This document shows, piece by piece, positions 47,697 to 56,629 of a stretch of DNA of 64,000 nucleotides. Source of the DNA: PNNG01 sp964577055 (GTDB lineage Bacteria; Bacteroidota; Bacteroidia; UBA7662). The notes below the pieces were generated by a model. It had not been told where the DNA came from, searched no databases, and was given only the letters and a program-made list of their open reading frames with translations. The first letter of the stretch is position 1; the number at the start of each line of letters is the position of its first letter. The stretch lies in NCBI GenBank assembly GCA_964577055.1, contig CAZNWC010000009.1, forward strand, positions 62,001 to 126,000. The letters run 5' to 3'. Made by a program: the position numbers and the translations under genes.

Positions 47697-49543
47697 TGGC
47701 CGACCTGATTCGTTTATTGCCCGACGCCCTGGCCAACCAAATTGCGGCAGGTGAGGTAGTGCAACGGCCAGCATCGGCGGTAAAGGAGCTGCTCGAAAAT
47801 TCAGTGGATGCCGGTGCTACCGAAATCCGTTTGCTGGTAAAAGATGCGGGCAAAACCCTCATCCAAATCATCGACAACGGCAAAGGCATGTCGCCCACCG
47901 ATGCGCGCATGTGTTTTGAACGGCATGCTACCTCTAAAATCAGCCAAATTGACGATTTATTTGCCCTGCGCAGTTATGGCTTCCGGGGTGAAGCCATGGC
48001 ATCGATTGCTGCAGTGGCCCAGGTTGAGCTGCGCACCCGCCGCGAGCAGGATGAGTTAGGGACTGTTTTGCGCATCGAAGGGGGCAGTTACCTCGGTCAA
48101 GAGCCCGTGCAAGCGCCCGTAGGCACACAGGTGCTGGTGAAAAACCTCTTTTTCAACGTGCCTGCCCGGCGCAATTTTTTGAAAAAAGACGAAACCGAAT
48201 TCCGGAACATCAGCGAAGAATTCCTGCGGTTGGCCTTGTCGCAACCCGATTTGCACCTGCGGCTCGAGCACAATGGCTCGGCACTTTACCAATTGCGGCC
48301 AGGCAATTTGCGCCAACGCATTGTGGGGGTGATGGGCGAAAACTACAACAGCAGCCTGGTGCCGGTAGAAGAAAATACCGCTCTTTTGCAGGTGAAGGGA
48401 TTTATAGGCAAGCCGAATACAGCCCGGAAAGCCCGCGGCGGACAGTATTTTTTCATGAACAATCGTTACATCCGCGATGGGTATTTGCACCATGCGGTCA
48501 TGAGTGCCTACAACAATCTTTTGCCCGAAGGCTATCATCCCGCCTATTTTTTATACCTCGAGCTCGACCCCAAAAAGGTGGATGTGAATGTGCATCCCAC
48601 CAAAACCGAAGTGAAGTTTGAGGAAGAACAAGCCATTTACGCCATTCTGCAAGCAGCTGTTAAACGCGCGCTAAGCCAATACAGCGTGGCACCGAGCCTC
48701 GATTTTGAGCGTGAAACGGGCCTCGACGGCCTCGATTTGCGTCCCAAGCCGGCGGAGGAAGTAAAACCGCCACAAATTGCCTTTAATCCACATTACAATC
48801 CTTTTACCAATCCGGCAGGCAAAGCTCCTGCACGACCTGCAGCTGCGGCCTTGCCGGGCAAAAGTCAGTCGGCCGGTTGGGAGAAGTTGTACGAAGTGGC
48901 GCGCAAGAGCGAGCAGCACGAACAGCTTGCTTTTTCGGGCGGCATAGATGCGGGGGCCTCGCAGGGTGAACAAAAGCCCATCTTTCAGTTGCAGCGGCAA
49001 TTGCTCGTGTCGTCGATCAAAAGCGGATTGCTGGTAGTAGATCAGCAGGCGGCGCACCAGCGTATTTTGTACGAAAAGTACCTCTTGCAATTGCAGCTGG
49101 GCAAAGGAGCAAGCCAGCAATTGTTGTTCCCCGAGCGCCTTGCCCTCAACAAAAATGAAGCTGGACTGTTGTTGGAACTACACGATGAACTCACACGTGC
49201 TGGCTTTGGGCTGGTGCAAGAAGAAGATTTGGTATGGAGCATCAAAGGAGTTCCGGTTGAATTGGGCACCAACGATGCCAGCGAGGTGATTCGCAATTTG
49301 TTGGCCCAATATGCCGAACATCAGGTGCATGAACTTGCTGCATTGCACGAGCAACTGGCCCGAGGTTTGGCCAAGCAGGCCGCTATCGCCCGGGGAAGGT
49401 CGCTGGCCGAGCCCGAAATGCGGCAACTCATCGATGAACTATTCGCCTGTGAAAATCCGTACTACACACCCGATGGACAACAAACCTTGCTGACCATCAC
49501 CCTTGAAGAGCTGCAAGGCCGACTGAACGGCCAGGGGACTTGA
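47696..49543 (+). CDS. mutL: DNA mismatch repair protein MutL
   Basis: A 615-residue MutL. The N-terminal GHKL ATPase is complete: IAAGEVVQRPASAVKELLEN, DAGA, DNGKGM, ATSKI and YGFRGEA. The C-terminal dimerisation domain holds DQQAAHQRILYE (Asp449-Glu460) where endonuclease-active MutL proteins have DQHAxxExxxxE; the His and the first Glu are Gln here. Incision activity may thus be reduced or absent unless this is the normal phylum form. It is coupled to the upstream small gene. Confidence 0.96.
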   Translation: MADLIRLLPDALANQIAAGEVVQRPASAVKELLENSVDAGATEIRLLVKDAGKTLIQIIDNGKGMSPTDARMCFERHATSKISQIDDLFALRSYGFRGEAMASIAAVAQVELRTRREQDELGTVLRIEGGSYLGQEPVQAPVGTQVLVKNLFFNVPARRNFLKKDETEFRNISEEFLRLALSQPDLHLRLEHNGSALYQLRPGNLRQRIVGVMGENYNSSLVPVEENTALLQVKGFIGKPNTARKARGGQYFFMNNRYIRDGYLHHAVMSAYNNLLPEGYHPAYFLYLELDPKKVDVNVHPTKTEVKFEEEQAIYAILQAAVKRALSQYSVAPSLDFERETGLDGLDLRPKPAEEVKPPQIAFNPHYNPFTNPAGKAPARPAAAALPGKSQSAGWEKLYEVARKSEQHEQLAFSGGIDAGASQGEQKPIFQLQRQLLVSSIKSGLLVVDQQAAHQRILYEKYLLQLQLGKGASQQLLFPERLALNKNEAGLLLELHDELTRAGFGLVQEEDLVWSIKGVPVELGTNDASEVIRNLLAQYAEHQVHELAALHEQLARGLAKQAAIARGRSLAEPEMRQLIDELFACENPYYTPDGQQTLLTITLEELQGRLNGQGT

Positions 49544-49583
49544 AAGTTAACCTGCATTTAACAACTTTTATTTATATTCCGAG

Positions 49584-50099
49584 ATGAATTGGATGAAACG
49601 CCTGTTGTTCCTGCTGCCCGTGTTGGTTATGTGGGGTTGTATGCGCATTACCGAAGAGCCTGAAACGTCCTACACCCCGATATTGATGGAGCGTGCTGTG
49701 TTGGAAACGGCCATTTCGTGGCTACCGCCGCGTCCGTTGGGGGTGCCCGCCAAAATTTATTGGTTGCCACCCTATTTGTTGGTCAGCGAGCAATACAAAG
49801 GGGTGCATGTGTTCAACAACAGCAATCCCGCACAGCCCGTAGCCGTTGGCTTCATCAAAGTGGATGGCTGTGTTGACATGGCGGTGGTAAATGGACTGCT
49901 GGCCGTTGACAATGCTGTTGATTTGGTATTGCTCGATGTGACTTCACAACCGGGCACAGTCATCGTCAAAAATCGTCAGCGGGAGGTTTTTCCCGAACTT
50001 ACCCCACCCGATAATGGCCGCATGCCTTTTCCATTTCAAAAGGCCAATCGTCCACCCAATACGGTGATTGTGGCCTGGGAGAAAGGAGCCGGATCATGA
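49584..50099 (+). CDS. LVIVD-repeat lipoprotein (short)
   Basis: A 171-residue lipoprotein (signal MNWMKRLLFLLPVLVMWGC). The mature part has segments that resemble LVIVD beta-propeller repeats: YLLVSEQYKGVHVFNNSNPA and MAVVNGLLAVDNAVDLVLLDV. Only about two blades are present, so it would not make a closed propeller alone. It overlaps the next gene by 4 nt (ATGA), which encodes the same repeat type; the two may assemble together. Probably surface or periplasmic. Confidence 0.7.
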   Translation: MNWMKRLLFLLPVLVMWGCMRITEEPETSYTPILMERAVLETAISWLPPRPLGVPAKIYWLPPYLLVSEQYKGVHVFNNSNPAQPVAVGFIKVDGCVDMAVVNGLLAVDNAVDLVLLDVTSQPGTVIVKNRQREVFPELTPPDNGRMPFPFQKANRPPNTVIVAWEKGAGS

Positions 50100-50839
50100 A
50101 GCATTTATTTTGGGCCGCCATTGGCCTGTGGTTGTGTACGGCCTGTGGAAGTGATGCCATTTCACCTTCTCCCGATGCCGGCAATGGGCAGGGAGGTTCC
50201 TTGGCCCGCTTTTGTGCCGTGAATGATATTCTTTACGTGGTGACCAACCGCGAATTGCAGGTATACCGGGTGAACAATGATGGAAGCAATACGCAAATCC
50301 GCATCTTGCCCTTGGACAATGGGCTTGAAACCCTCTTCCGCCACGACAGCATTTTGTTTGTAGGCGCGGCTGATGGCATGTATTTGTTCGACATCCGCGA
50401 TCCGGAATTCCCCAAACAATACGCCAAGTTTTTGCATGTGGTAGCACGCGATCCGGTGGTGAGCAATGGCGAACTGGCATTTGTGACCTTGCGGAGCTTC
50501 TCGCAAAATGGCAGGGTACGCGGCATCGACCGCCTGGATGTGATTGACATTCGGCAACCCTATTCGCCCCGTTTGCTGGCGACCAAAGACATGGAATCGC
50601 CTGCAGGCCTTGCGATTTACGACAGTTTGTTGTTTGTGTGTGACCGAGGGGTGAAGATTTTTGCAGTCGACGCCGGACTCAATCTCCCTCCATTGAATTT
50701 TATTCCCATGGACGCGCACGATTTGGTGGTCATCGACAGTATCGCCATGGTGGTTGGCACCGGTGGCTTGTCGCAATACAAGCTTACACCCGATGTGCGC
50801 TTGGAGTTTTTGAGTAAAATCCCAACGGCTATTCCATGA
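50096..50839 (+). CDS. LVIVD-repeat lipoprotein (long)
   Basis: A 247-residue lipoprotein (MKHLFWAAIGLWLCTACG). Repeats follow the LVIVD pattern (NDILYVVTNRELQVYRVN, DSILFVGAADGMYLFDIRDP, ERLDVIDIRQP-like, DSLLFVCDRGVKIFAV), giving four or five blades. Gene order LVIVD-LVIVD-barrel with 4-nt overlaps on both sides suggests one complex at the outer membrane. Function is unknown. Confidence 0.75.
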   Translation: MKHLFWAAIGLWLCTACGSDAISPSPDAGNGQGGSLARFCAVNDILYVVTNRELQVYRVNNDGSNTQIRILPLDNGLETLFRHDSILFVGAADGMYLFDIRDPEFPKQYAKFLHVVARDPVVSNGELAFVTLRSFSQNGRVRGIDRLDVIDIRQPYSPRLLATKDMESPAGLAIYDSLLFVCDRGVKIFAVDAGLNLPPLNFIPMDAHDLVVIDSIAMVVGTGGLSQYKLTPDVRLEFLSKIPTAIP

Positions 50840-51486
50840 AAGGTTTGATGCTATGGGTAGCTTGTATGCTGGGCTTTGCGCTCCCCATGCATGCACAAAC
50901 GGCCGAATGGCCCACAAATCCCTCCTACCGCGTGGGCATGCATTTGACCCAATTGTTGAGCAATCAGTTGCATCTCGAAATAGAGCGACAGGCGCAGGCA
51001 AGCAAGTACAGCGTGCTCGGGCAAGTTTTTGGGGGATATCTCGAACCACTTTTCACCCAAAATGGGTCGGCGGCAGCTGGCAGTTACAACCGCGCTACCC
51101 ATTGGGGTTTGGGAATGGCCCTACGCACCTATGATAAAGCTGCGGGCAGCAGGGTATTTGTACACATGGGTGGATTTTACAAGGAAACCTATGTTTGGTA
51201 CATGCAAAAGCAATGGCAGACACAATTGCAAGATGGCCTGCCGGTGTACCGCTATGTGGATTCGGAAGTCATGGACCGGTATGCTGGGTTCGGAGGTGAA
51301 TTTTTGGCAGGTGCGCAAGGATTTGCCGGTCGCGTGGTGATTGAAGCCGCTTGCGGTGTGGTTATACGTAACATGCGCACAGCAGGGACCTTTCATGGGC
51401 GCAATTTTTCTGGCTTCGACGGTTTGGGTTTGCACATGGGGCATTTCACCCCGGTATTTGTGGGCAAGGTAGGTTACATTTTATAA
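50836..51486 (+). CDS. Secreted barrel-like protein of the LVIVD operon
   Basis: A 216-residue protein with a signal peptide (MKGLMLWVACMLGFALPMHAQ). The mature part is rich in amphipathic strands with aromatic ends (RVFVHMGGFYKETYVWYMQ, GVVIRNMRTAGTFH, TPVFVGKVGYIL), suggesting a small outer-membrane beta-barrel of about 8 strands. The C-terminus is a hydrophobic strand, as expected. It overlaps the upstream LVIVD gene by 4 nt. No family named. Confidence 0.65.
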   Translation: MKGLMLWVACMLGFALPMHAQTAEWPTNPSYRVGMHLTQLLSNQLHLEIERQAQASKYSVLGQVFGGYLEPLFTQNGSAAAGSYNRATHWGLGMALRTYDKAAGSRVFVHMGGFYKETYVWYMQKQWQTQLQDGLPVYRYVDSEVMDRYAGFGGEFLAGAQGFAGRVVIEAACGVVIRNMRTAGTFHGRNFSGFDGLGLHMGHFTPVFVGKVGYIL

Positions 51487-51632
51487 GTCTACGCGCCTCA
51501 GCTATTGGCTCACGAGGCATCGACGGCATTGCTCTGCAAAAAGCCTTTTTTGCAACTGCCTGATAATCAATCGCGCTTCCAAAACCGTGGCGTTCCCAGA
51601 AACTAATCACCCGGCCTGGCTGTTCAAAAGGC

Positions 51633-51640
51633 TATCTTTG
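51633..51640 (+). promoter_or_regulatory. -7 box (TATCTTTG) of the M16 operon
   Basis: Exact box 18 nt before the ATG at 51659. It rules out the in-frame upstream start at 51587. Confidence 0.65.
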
Positions 51641-51658
51641 CAAGCTCGAAAACTGCCG

Positions 51659-52897
51659 ATGATTGAATACCATACCCACACCCTGGCCAATGGCTTACGG
51701 GTGATTGCCCATCCGAACCAACATTCACAACTGGGCGCCTTTAATCTCATGTATGATGTAGGTGCCCGCGATGAACAACCCGACAAAACCGGTTTTGCGC
51801 ATTTATTTGAGCACCTGATGTTTGGCGGATCTGCCAATATCCCCGATTATGATGCGGTTGCACAACGGATGGGGGCCGAAAACAATGCTTTTACCAATAA
51901 CGATATCACCAATTATTACCTGACTTTTCCTGCCAACCAGTTGGAAACAGCATTTTGGTTGGAGAGCGACCGTATGTTGCAGCTCGATTTTAGCGAGCGC
52001 AGCCTCGAAGTACAACGGCAAGTGGTGATTGAAGAGTTCAAACAACGCTATCTCAACCAGCCTTATGGCGATGTATGGTTGCAATTGCGTCCATTGGCCT
52101 ACAAAAAGCATCCCTACCAATGGGCTACCATTGGCAAGGAAGTAAGTCACATCGAGAACGCCACCTTTGCCGATGTGGAGGCTTTTTTTTACAAGCATTA
52201 CCGTCCCGACAATGCTGTGCTGGCCGTGAGCGGGCCTTACGCCCCTGCGCAGGTGTTTTCTTTGGCCGAGAAGTGGTTTGGGGGTATTCCTGCATCGGGT
52301 CGCCCGGCACGCAAACTGCCCACTGAACCGAAACAATTGGCCGAACGCCGTTTGGTGGTGGAAGCTGCCGTTCCGGTAGATGCCTTGTACATGGCTTTCC
52401 ACATGCCTGGCAAAGGCAAAGCCGGGTTTTACGCGGTTGACCTGCTGAGCGATGTGCTTTCGCGCGGCAAATCGTCGCGTTTGTACCGTCGTTTGGTCAA
52501 GGAACAAGGCCTTTTCAGTCAGTTGCAAGCTTACATCACCGGTGATCAGGATCCTGGTCTGTTCGTGATCAATGGTCAATTGGTAAAAGGCGTGGAGATG
52601 GCAGCTGCAGAACAGGCCGTTTGGGCAGAACTCAAGCGCTTGCAAGAGGAATTGGTAGCTGAGCAGGAACTTGAAAAGAACCTGAACCAAATAGAATCGG
52701 GTTTGATGTTTGCCGAAACACAGGGCCTCAATGTGGCCATGAATCTTTGCTATTTTACACTCATGGGAGATGTATCGGCCATCAACCATGAAATTGAGCA
52801 TTACCGCAACATTTCGGTACGCGATTTACAGGCCCAGGCCAAACAAATTTTTACTCCCCAAAATGCTTCCATCCTCGAATACCATGCTACAGCCTGA
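51659..52897 (+). CDS. M16-family zinc peptidase, active subunit
   Basis: A 412-residue M16 peptidase with the inverted zinc motif HxxEH (His48, Glu51, His52 in GFAHLFEHLMFGG) and a downstream acidic ligand region EVQRQVVIEEFKQRY. The second domain has DLLSDVLSRGKSSRLYRRLV, typical of M16B enzymes. No signal peptide, so probably cytoplasmic. It is paired with an inactive M16 subunit whose ATG lies 14 nt inside its 3' end; the two should form a heterodimeric clamshell. Confidence 0.93.
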   Translation: MIEYHTHTLANGLRVIAHPNQHSQLGAFNLMYDVGARDEQPDKTGFAHLFEHLMFGGSANIPDYDAVAQRMGAENNAFTNNDITNYYLTFPANQLETAFWLESDRMLQLDFSERSLEVQRQVVIEEFKQRYLNQPYGDVWLQLRPLAYKKHPYQWATIGKEVSHIENATFADVEAFFYKHYRPDNAVLAVSGPYAPAQVFSLAEKWFGGIPASGRPARKLPTEPKQLAERRLVVEAAVPVDALYMAFHMPGKGKAGFYAVDLLSDVLSRGKSSRLYRRLVKEQGLFSQLQAYITGDQDPGLFVINGQLVKGVEMAAAEQAVWAELKRLQEELVAEQELEKNLNQIESGLMFAETQGLNVAMNLCYFTLMGDVSAINHEIEHYRNISVRDLQAQAKQIFTPQNASILEYHATA

Positions 52898-54164
52898 TCG
52901 TTCACAAGCCCCAGCTTTGCCCGCCTTTGCGCCTTTCGACATCATGCAAGCGCAAAAGCATGATTTGGCGCATGGCATTCCTGCCTACAGCATTACGGCT
53001 GGCTCGCAGGAAGTCATTCGGCTTGATTTTGTTTTTGGCAGTGGCAGTTGGGACGAGGAGGTGCCCATGGCGGCCGGACTCACCAACCGCATGCTGCAAG
53101 AGGGAAGCCGGCACCAATCGGGAAGAGTGTTGGCAGAAACGCTCGACGCTTATGGCGCCTATTTGCAATACGAATCGGGGACCGACCGTTCGGGGGTGAG
53201 TTTATACACCTTGAGCAAACACTTGCAGGCTGTTTTGCCCACGGTGCTCGAGATCATCTTTATGCCGGGCTTTCCGCTTACCGAGTTGGAAACCACGGTG
53301 CGAAACCAGCAACAGCAACTTTCGGTTGATTTGCAAAAGGTTTCGGTGATGGCACGCCGGGCCTTCATGCAGGCCGTTTTTGGCGAAAAACATCCGTATG
53401 GATTTCAAGCCGGAGAAACCGATTTGGCTGCATTGCGTCCCGACCAATTGACGCGTTACCACAAAAAAAACTACACGACCGACAACCTTACGGTGATTGC
53501 AGCTGGCTGGGAGGCTGAAAAGGCCATCGATGCGCTCAACAAGGCTTTACAGGAGTTGAGTCCGTGTTTTGCTGAGAAGACCCAAACGGCATATCCCCTG
53601 CAAACAGCAGCTCCCGGCCGCATAGAGGTACCCAAGGCAGGAGCCTTGCAACATGCTTTGCGCCTGGGCAAGCCCATGGTAGGCAAGTTACATCCCGATT
53701 ATGTGGGGCTGAAGGTGCTCAATACCGTATTGGGCGGCTATTTTGGGTCGCGTTTGATGTCGAATTTGCGCGAAGACAAGGGCTATACCTACGGGGTGGG
53801 CTCGGCGATACTGTCGTACGAACGCGCTGCATTTTTCACGATTGCCACGGAGGTAGGTGCAGCGGTATCGGACGATGCCATTGAGCAAATCCTCAAGGAG
53901 GTGGTAAAGCTGCGTACTGAGTTAATCCCTGCCGAGGAGCTCAATACGGTTCGCAGCTATTTGCAAGGGGTTTACCTCAGCAATTTTGACGGTGCCTTTG
54001 CTTTGGCCGACCGATTTAAAGACATTCACTTTTTCGGACTCGGTTACGATTATTATGATGCGTATATTGGCACTGTTCAAAGCATCGGTTCGGAGAAACT
54101 GCTCGAGTTGGCCCAGACATATTTGGCGCCCGATTCGCTGGTAGTGGTACGCGCCGGCAGTTAA
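52884..54164 (+). CDS. M16-family protein, non-catalytic subunit
   Basis: A 426-residue M16 protein. Where the active partner has HxxEH it reads LTNRMLQEGSRHQ, so no zinc site. The C-terminal RLMSNLREDKGYTYGVGSAI is the substrate-clamping R/Y pair of M16B. It completes the chamber of the upstream enzyme. I start at ATG 52884 (MLQPDRSQ); an earlier in-frame ATG at 52770 would overlap the partner gene by 128 nt and adds nothing similar to the family. Confidence 0.92.
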   Translation: MLQPDRSQAPALPAFAPFDIMQAQKHDLAHGIPAYSITAGSQEVIRLDFVFGSGSWDEEVPMAAGLTNRMLQEGSRHQSGRVLAETLDAYGAYLQYESGTDRSGVSLYTLSKHLQAVLPTVLEIIFMPGFPLTELETTVRNQQQQLSVDLQKVSVMARRAFMQAVFGEKHPYGFQAGETDLAALRPDQLTRYHKKNYTTDNLTVIAAGWEAEKAIDALNKALQELSPCFAEKTQTAYPLQTAAPGRIEVPKAGALQHALRLGKPMVGKLHPDYVGLKVLNTVLGGYFGSRLMSNLREDKGYTYGVGSAILSYERAAFFTIATEVGAAVSDDAIEQILKEVVKLRTELIPAEELNTVRSYLQGVYLSNFDGAFALADRFKDIHFFGLGYDYYDAYIGTVQSIGSEKLLELAQTYLAPDSLVVVRAGS

Positions 54165-54172
54165 GTTTTTGC

Positions 54173-54919
54173 ATGTCGTTTGAAATCAAGTTGCAACAAT
54201 TCGAAGGTCCCTTCGACCTGCTCCTGTTCTTTATTGAGCGGGATGAGCTTGATATTTACGACATTCCGATTGGCCGCATCACCAACGATTTTTTAGATTA
54301 TTTGCACCAGCTGCAAGAGTTGAACATGGAAGTGGCCAGTGAGTTTATTTTGGTGGCCGCTACCCTGATGCGCATCAAGGCCAAGATGTTGTTGCCACGC
54401 AAAGAGCTGGATGCATCGGGCGAAGAAATTGATCCGCGCACCGATTTGGTAAACCGACTGCTCGAATACAAGCGATACAAAGCAGTATTGGGGGCCATGG
54501 CCGAATTGGAGCACGGGCAATTTGCGCGCGAACGCCGTGGCAATGTGCACGAGGAGTTGGGGTTGATTCAGCAGCAGCTGGGTGCTGAGCAGGAATTGGA
54601 GCAGCTTGATTTATACCAATTGCTCCGCACCTTTGGCAAAGTGATGCAGCGTTTAGAAGAACGCGAAAATCAGCCTACCCATGTCGTGGTGCGCTATCCA
54701 TATACCATCGACGAACAAAAGCAATATGTGCGTGATGTGGTAAGTAAGGCGGGCAAATTGCCTTTCGAAAAGCTTTTCGAAAGCTTCAAAGACCGGATGC
54801 AGGCCATCTTTACCTTTTTGGCCATTCTCGAATTGCTGCAATTGCAATTGCTCGACATTAAATTGGGCCAAGGGTATAATCAGTTTTTTTTAATGCCTAA
54901 GGAAGGTGTGGCAGCATGA
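54173..54919 (+). CDS. scpA: Segregation and condensation protein A
   Basis: A 248-residue ScpA, the kleisin of the bacterial SMC complex that compacts and separates chromosomes. N-terminal FEIKLQQFEGPFDLLLFFIER and DIYDIPIGRITNDFLDYL with AATLMRIKAKMLLPR are the family's Smc-binding region. The middle is coiled and the end (FLAILELLQLQLL) is the second Smc-binding part. It sits 8 nt after the M16 genes. scpB is not in the window. Confidence 0.94.
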   Translation: MSFEIKLQQFEGPFDLLLFFIERDELDIYDIPIGRITNDFLDYLHQLQELNMEVASEFILVAATLMRIKAKMLLPRKELDASGEEIDPRTDLVNRLLEYKRYKAVLGAMAELEHGQFARERRGNVHEELGLIQQQLGAEQELEQLDLYQLLRTFGKVMQRLEERENQPTHVVVRYPYTIDEQKQYVRDVVSKAGKLPFEKLFESFKDRMQAIFTFLAILELLQLQLLDIKLGQGYNQFFLMPKEGVAA

Positions 54920-55824
54920 CGGCAAACTTCTTTTCGGGTTATTTTTTGCCGGCCACTTTGGTGGTCATCATGATTGGGGTGGGTTTATCGCTCACTTTGC
55001 AGAGTTTCCGCAACATTATTCTGTATCCGCGGGCCATTTTGTTAGGATTGGTGGCGCAAATGGTGTTGCTGCCATTGGTGGCCTTTTCGATTGCCGATCA
55101 GCTGGCCTTGTCGCCCGAGTTCAAGGTAGGCTTGGTGTTGATTGCTGCTTGTCCAGGCGGTGCTTCCGCCGGACTCATCAACCATTTGCTGCGGGGGAAT
55201 GTGGCCTTATCGGTTTCGCTTACCTCGGTCAACAGTTTGCTGACCATTTTTTCGTTGCCTTTCATCACCAATTTGGCTTTGGAACGGTACCTCGACCAGA
55301 GTGCGCGGATTGTATTGCCTTTTGGCAAAACCATCATCGACATCGGTTTGCTTACGTTATTGCCGGCTTTATTGGGCATTTTTATCAGGTACCGCAAGCC
55401 ACTTTGGGCCAAAGGCATGGAGAGGCCGTTGCGGTTTGTAATGCCGGCCTTGTTGTTGCTGGCTTTTGCAGGCATTATTTTGTTTGAGCGGGGAGGGGTG
55501 GAGCACTCCATGGATGACGCCCGTGCTTTGATTTGGCCCAACATTCAACTCAATTTGTGGGGCATGGCCCTCGGGTATTTGCTTGCCTTGCTGTTCAGGC
55601 TAGGCCCAACGAGCCGCATGACCATCGCCATTGAGGTGGGGTTGCAGAACAGTTCATTGGCCATTTATGTATCGCAGGTACTGTTGGGTTCGAGCGCCAT
55701 GGCCATGGTGGCGGTGATTTATGGCAGTTTTACCTTTGGAACAGCTGTGTTGTTTGGCATGGGTGTATACAGGGTAAACAAGTGGATACGCCGGCAATTG
55801 CGCCTCATGCGTAGGTCCCGGTGA
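54916..55824 (+). CDS. BASS-family (bile acid:sodium symporter-like) transporter
   Basis: A 302-residue membrane protein with nine or ten helices. The family's sodium-site segments are present (LIAACPGGASAGLINHLLRGN with SVSLTSVNSLLTIFSLPF, and EVGLQNSSLAIYVSQVLLG). Substrates of bacterial BASS proteins range from bile acids to pantoate and other organic acids, so none is assigned. Its ATG overlaps the scpA stop by 4 nt, an unrelated functional neighbour. Confidence 0.88.
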   Translation: MTANFFSGYFLPATLVVIMIGVGLSLTLQSFRNIILYPRAILLGLVAQMVLLPLVAFSIADQLALSPEFKVGLVLIAACPGGASAGLINHLLRGNVALSVSLTSVNSLLTIFSLPFITNLALERYLDQSARIVLPFGKTIIDIGLLTLLPALLGIFIRYRKPLWAKGMERPLRFVMPALLLLAFAGIILFERGGVEHSMDDARALIWPNIQLNLWGMALGYLLALLFRLGPTSRMTIAIEVGLQNSSLAIYVSQVLLGSSAMAMVAVIYGSFTFGTAVLFGMGVYRVNKWIRRQLRLMRRSR

Positions 55825-55863
55825 GAATTTGCAACCATGTTTTTAAGAATCAGAAAAAGGTGT

Positions 55864-55871
55864 TACCTTTG
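55864..55871 (+). promoter_or_regulatory. -7 box (TACCTTTG) of the DUF177-rpmF-plsX operon
   Basis: Exact TAnnTTTG, 24 nt upstream of the ATG at 55896. Confidence 0.65.
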
Positions 55872-55895
55872 CCGTCCTGAATTGCGGGGCTAACG

Positions 55896-56429
55896 ATGGA
55901 GGCATTACAAGCATATACCATCCGTTTCTCGGGTTTGAAAAACGGCTTTCACTATTTCGATTATGAGGTAGGGCAAGATTTTTTCAAGCACTTTGACGGA
56001 AGATTGATTGAAAATGCGCTTTTAAAGGTGGCTTTGCAGCTGGAACGCAAGACGAGCGGGCTGGTGCTGCAATTCAAACTCACAGGATGGTTGGAGATGC
56101 CGTGTGACCGATGCTTGAAGCAAATTCAGGTACCGGCCAGCAGCGAAGCAGAACTTGTGGTGAAGCTCAGTGCCGATCCGGGTGAAAGCACCGATAACCT
56201 TTGGTTTCTGCCCATCACGGCTTATGAAATCAATGTGGGACAATTTTTATATGAAACCATCAGCCTCATGGTGCCCTTGCGGGCGCTTTGCGGGCCGGAA
56301 GATAGTAACAGCTGCCAAGCCGATTTTGAAGCACTCATGCAACAATATGACGGTTCAGCGGCGAAAGAGGAGGGAGATGGCGACATCGACCCCCGTTGGG
56401 AAAAGTTGAAGAATTTAAAGTTAAACTGA
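55896..56429 (+). CDS. DUF177 (YceD-like) protein
   Basis: A 177-residue DUF177 protein. It has the family's cysteine pair region (MPCDRCLKQIQV) and the second Cys motif region in LCGPEDSNSCQADFE. Nearly always located before rpmF; in E. coli the YceD homologue affects 23S rRNA maturation. It is 1 nt before rpmF, so the pair is co-translated from one promoter. Confidence 0.9.
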   Translation: MEALQAYTIRFSGLKNGFHYFDYEVGQDFFKHFDGRLIENALLKVALQLERKTSGLVLQFKLTGWLEMPCDRCLKQIQVPASSEAELVVKLSADPGESTDNLWFLPITAYEINVGQFLYETISLMVPLRALCGPEDSNSCQADFEALMQQYDGSAAKEEGDGDIDPRWEKLKNLKLN

Positions 56430-56430
56430 A

Positions 56431-56616
56431 ATGCCAAATCCAAAACACCGCCACTCGCGGAGCAGAAGGGACAAAAGAAGAACACACTACAAGGCTGAAG
56501 CGCCTACTGTAGCTACTTGTCCTACTACCGGACAGCCGCATCTTTACCACCGTGCCCATTGGTTCGAAGGCAAGATGTATTACAAGGGTAAGGTAGTCAT
56601 CGACACTACTGCTTAA
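56431..56616 (+). CDS. rpmF: 50S ribosomal protein L32
   Basis: A 61-residue L32: MPNPKHRHSRSRRDKRRTHY is the conserved basic N-terminus. Only one Cys is visible (ATCPTTGQP), so it is the Cys-poor, zinc-free form. It is between DUF177 and plsX, the usual link between ribosome and phospholipid synthesis genes. Confidence 0.96.
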   Translation: MPNPKHRHSRSRRDKRRTHYKAEAPTVATCPTTGQPHLYHRAHWFEGKMYYKGKVVIDTTA

Positions 56617-56629
56617 TTGGAATAGCTCG

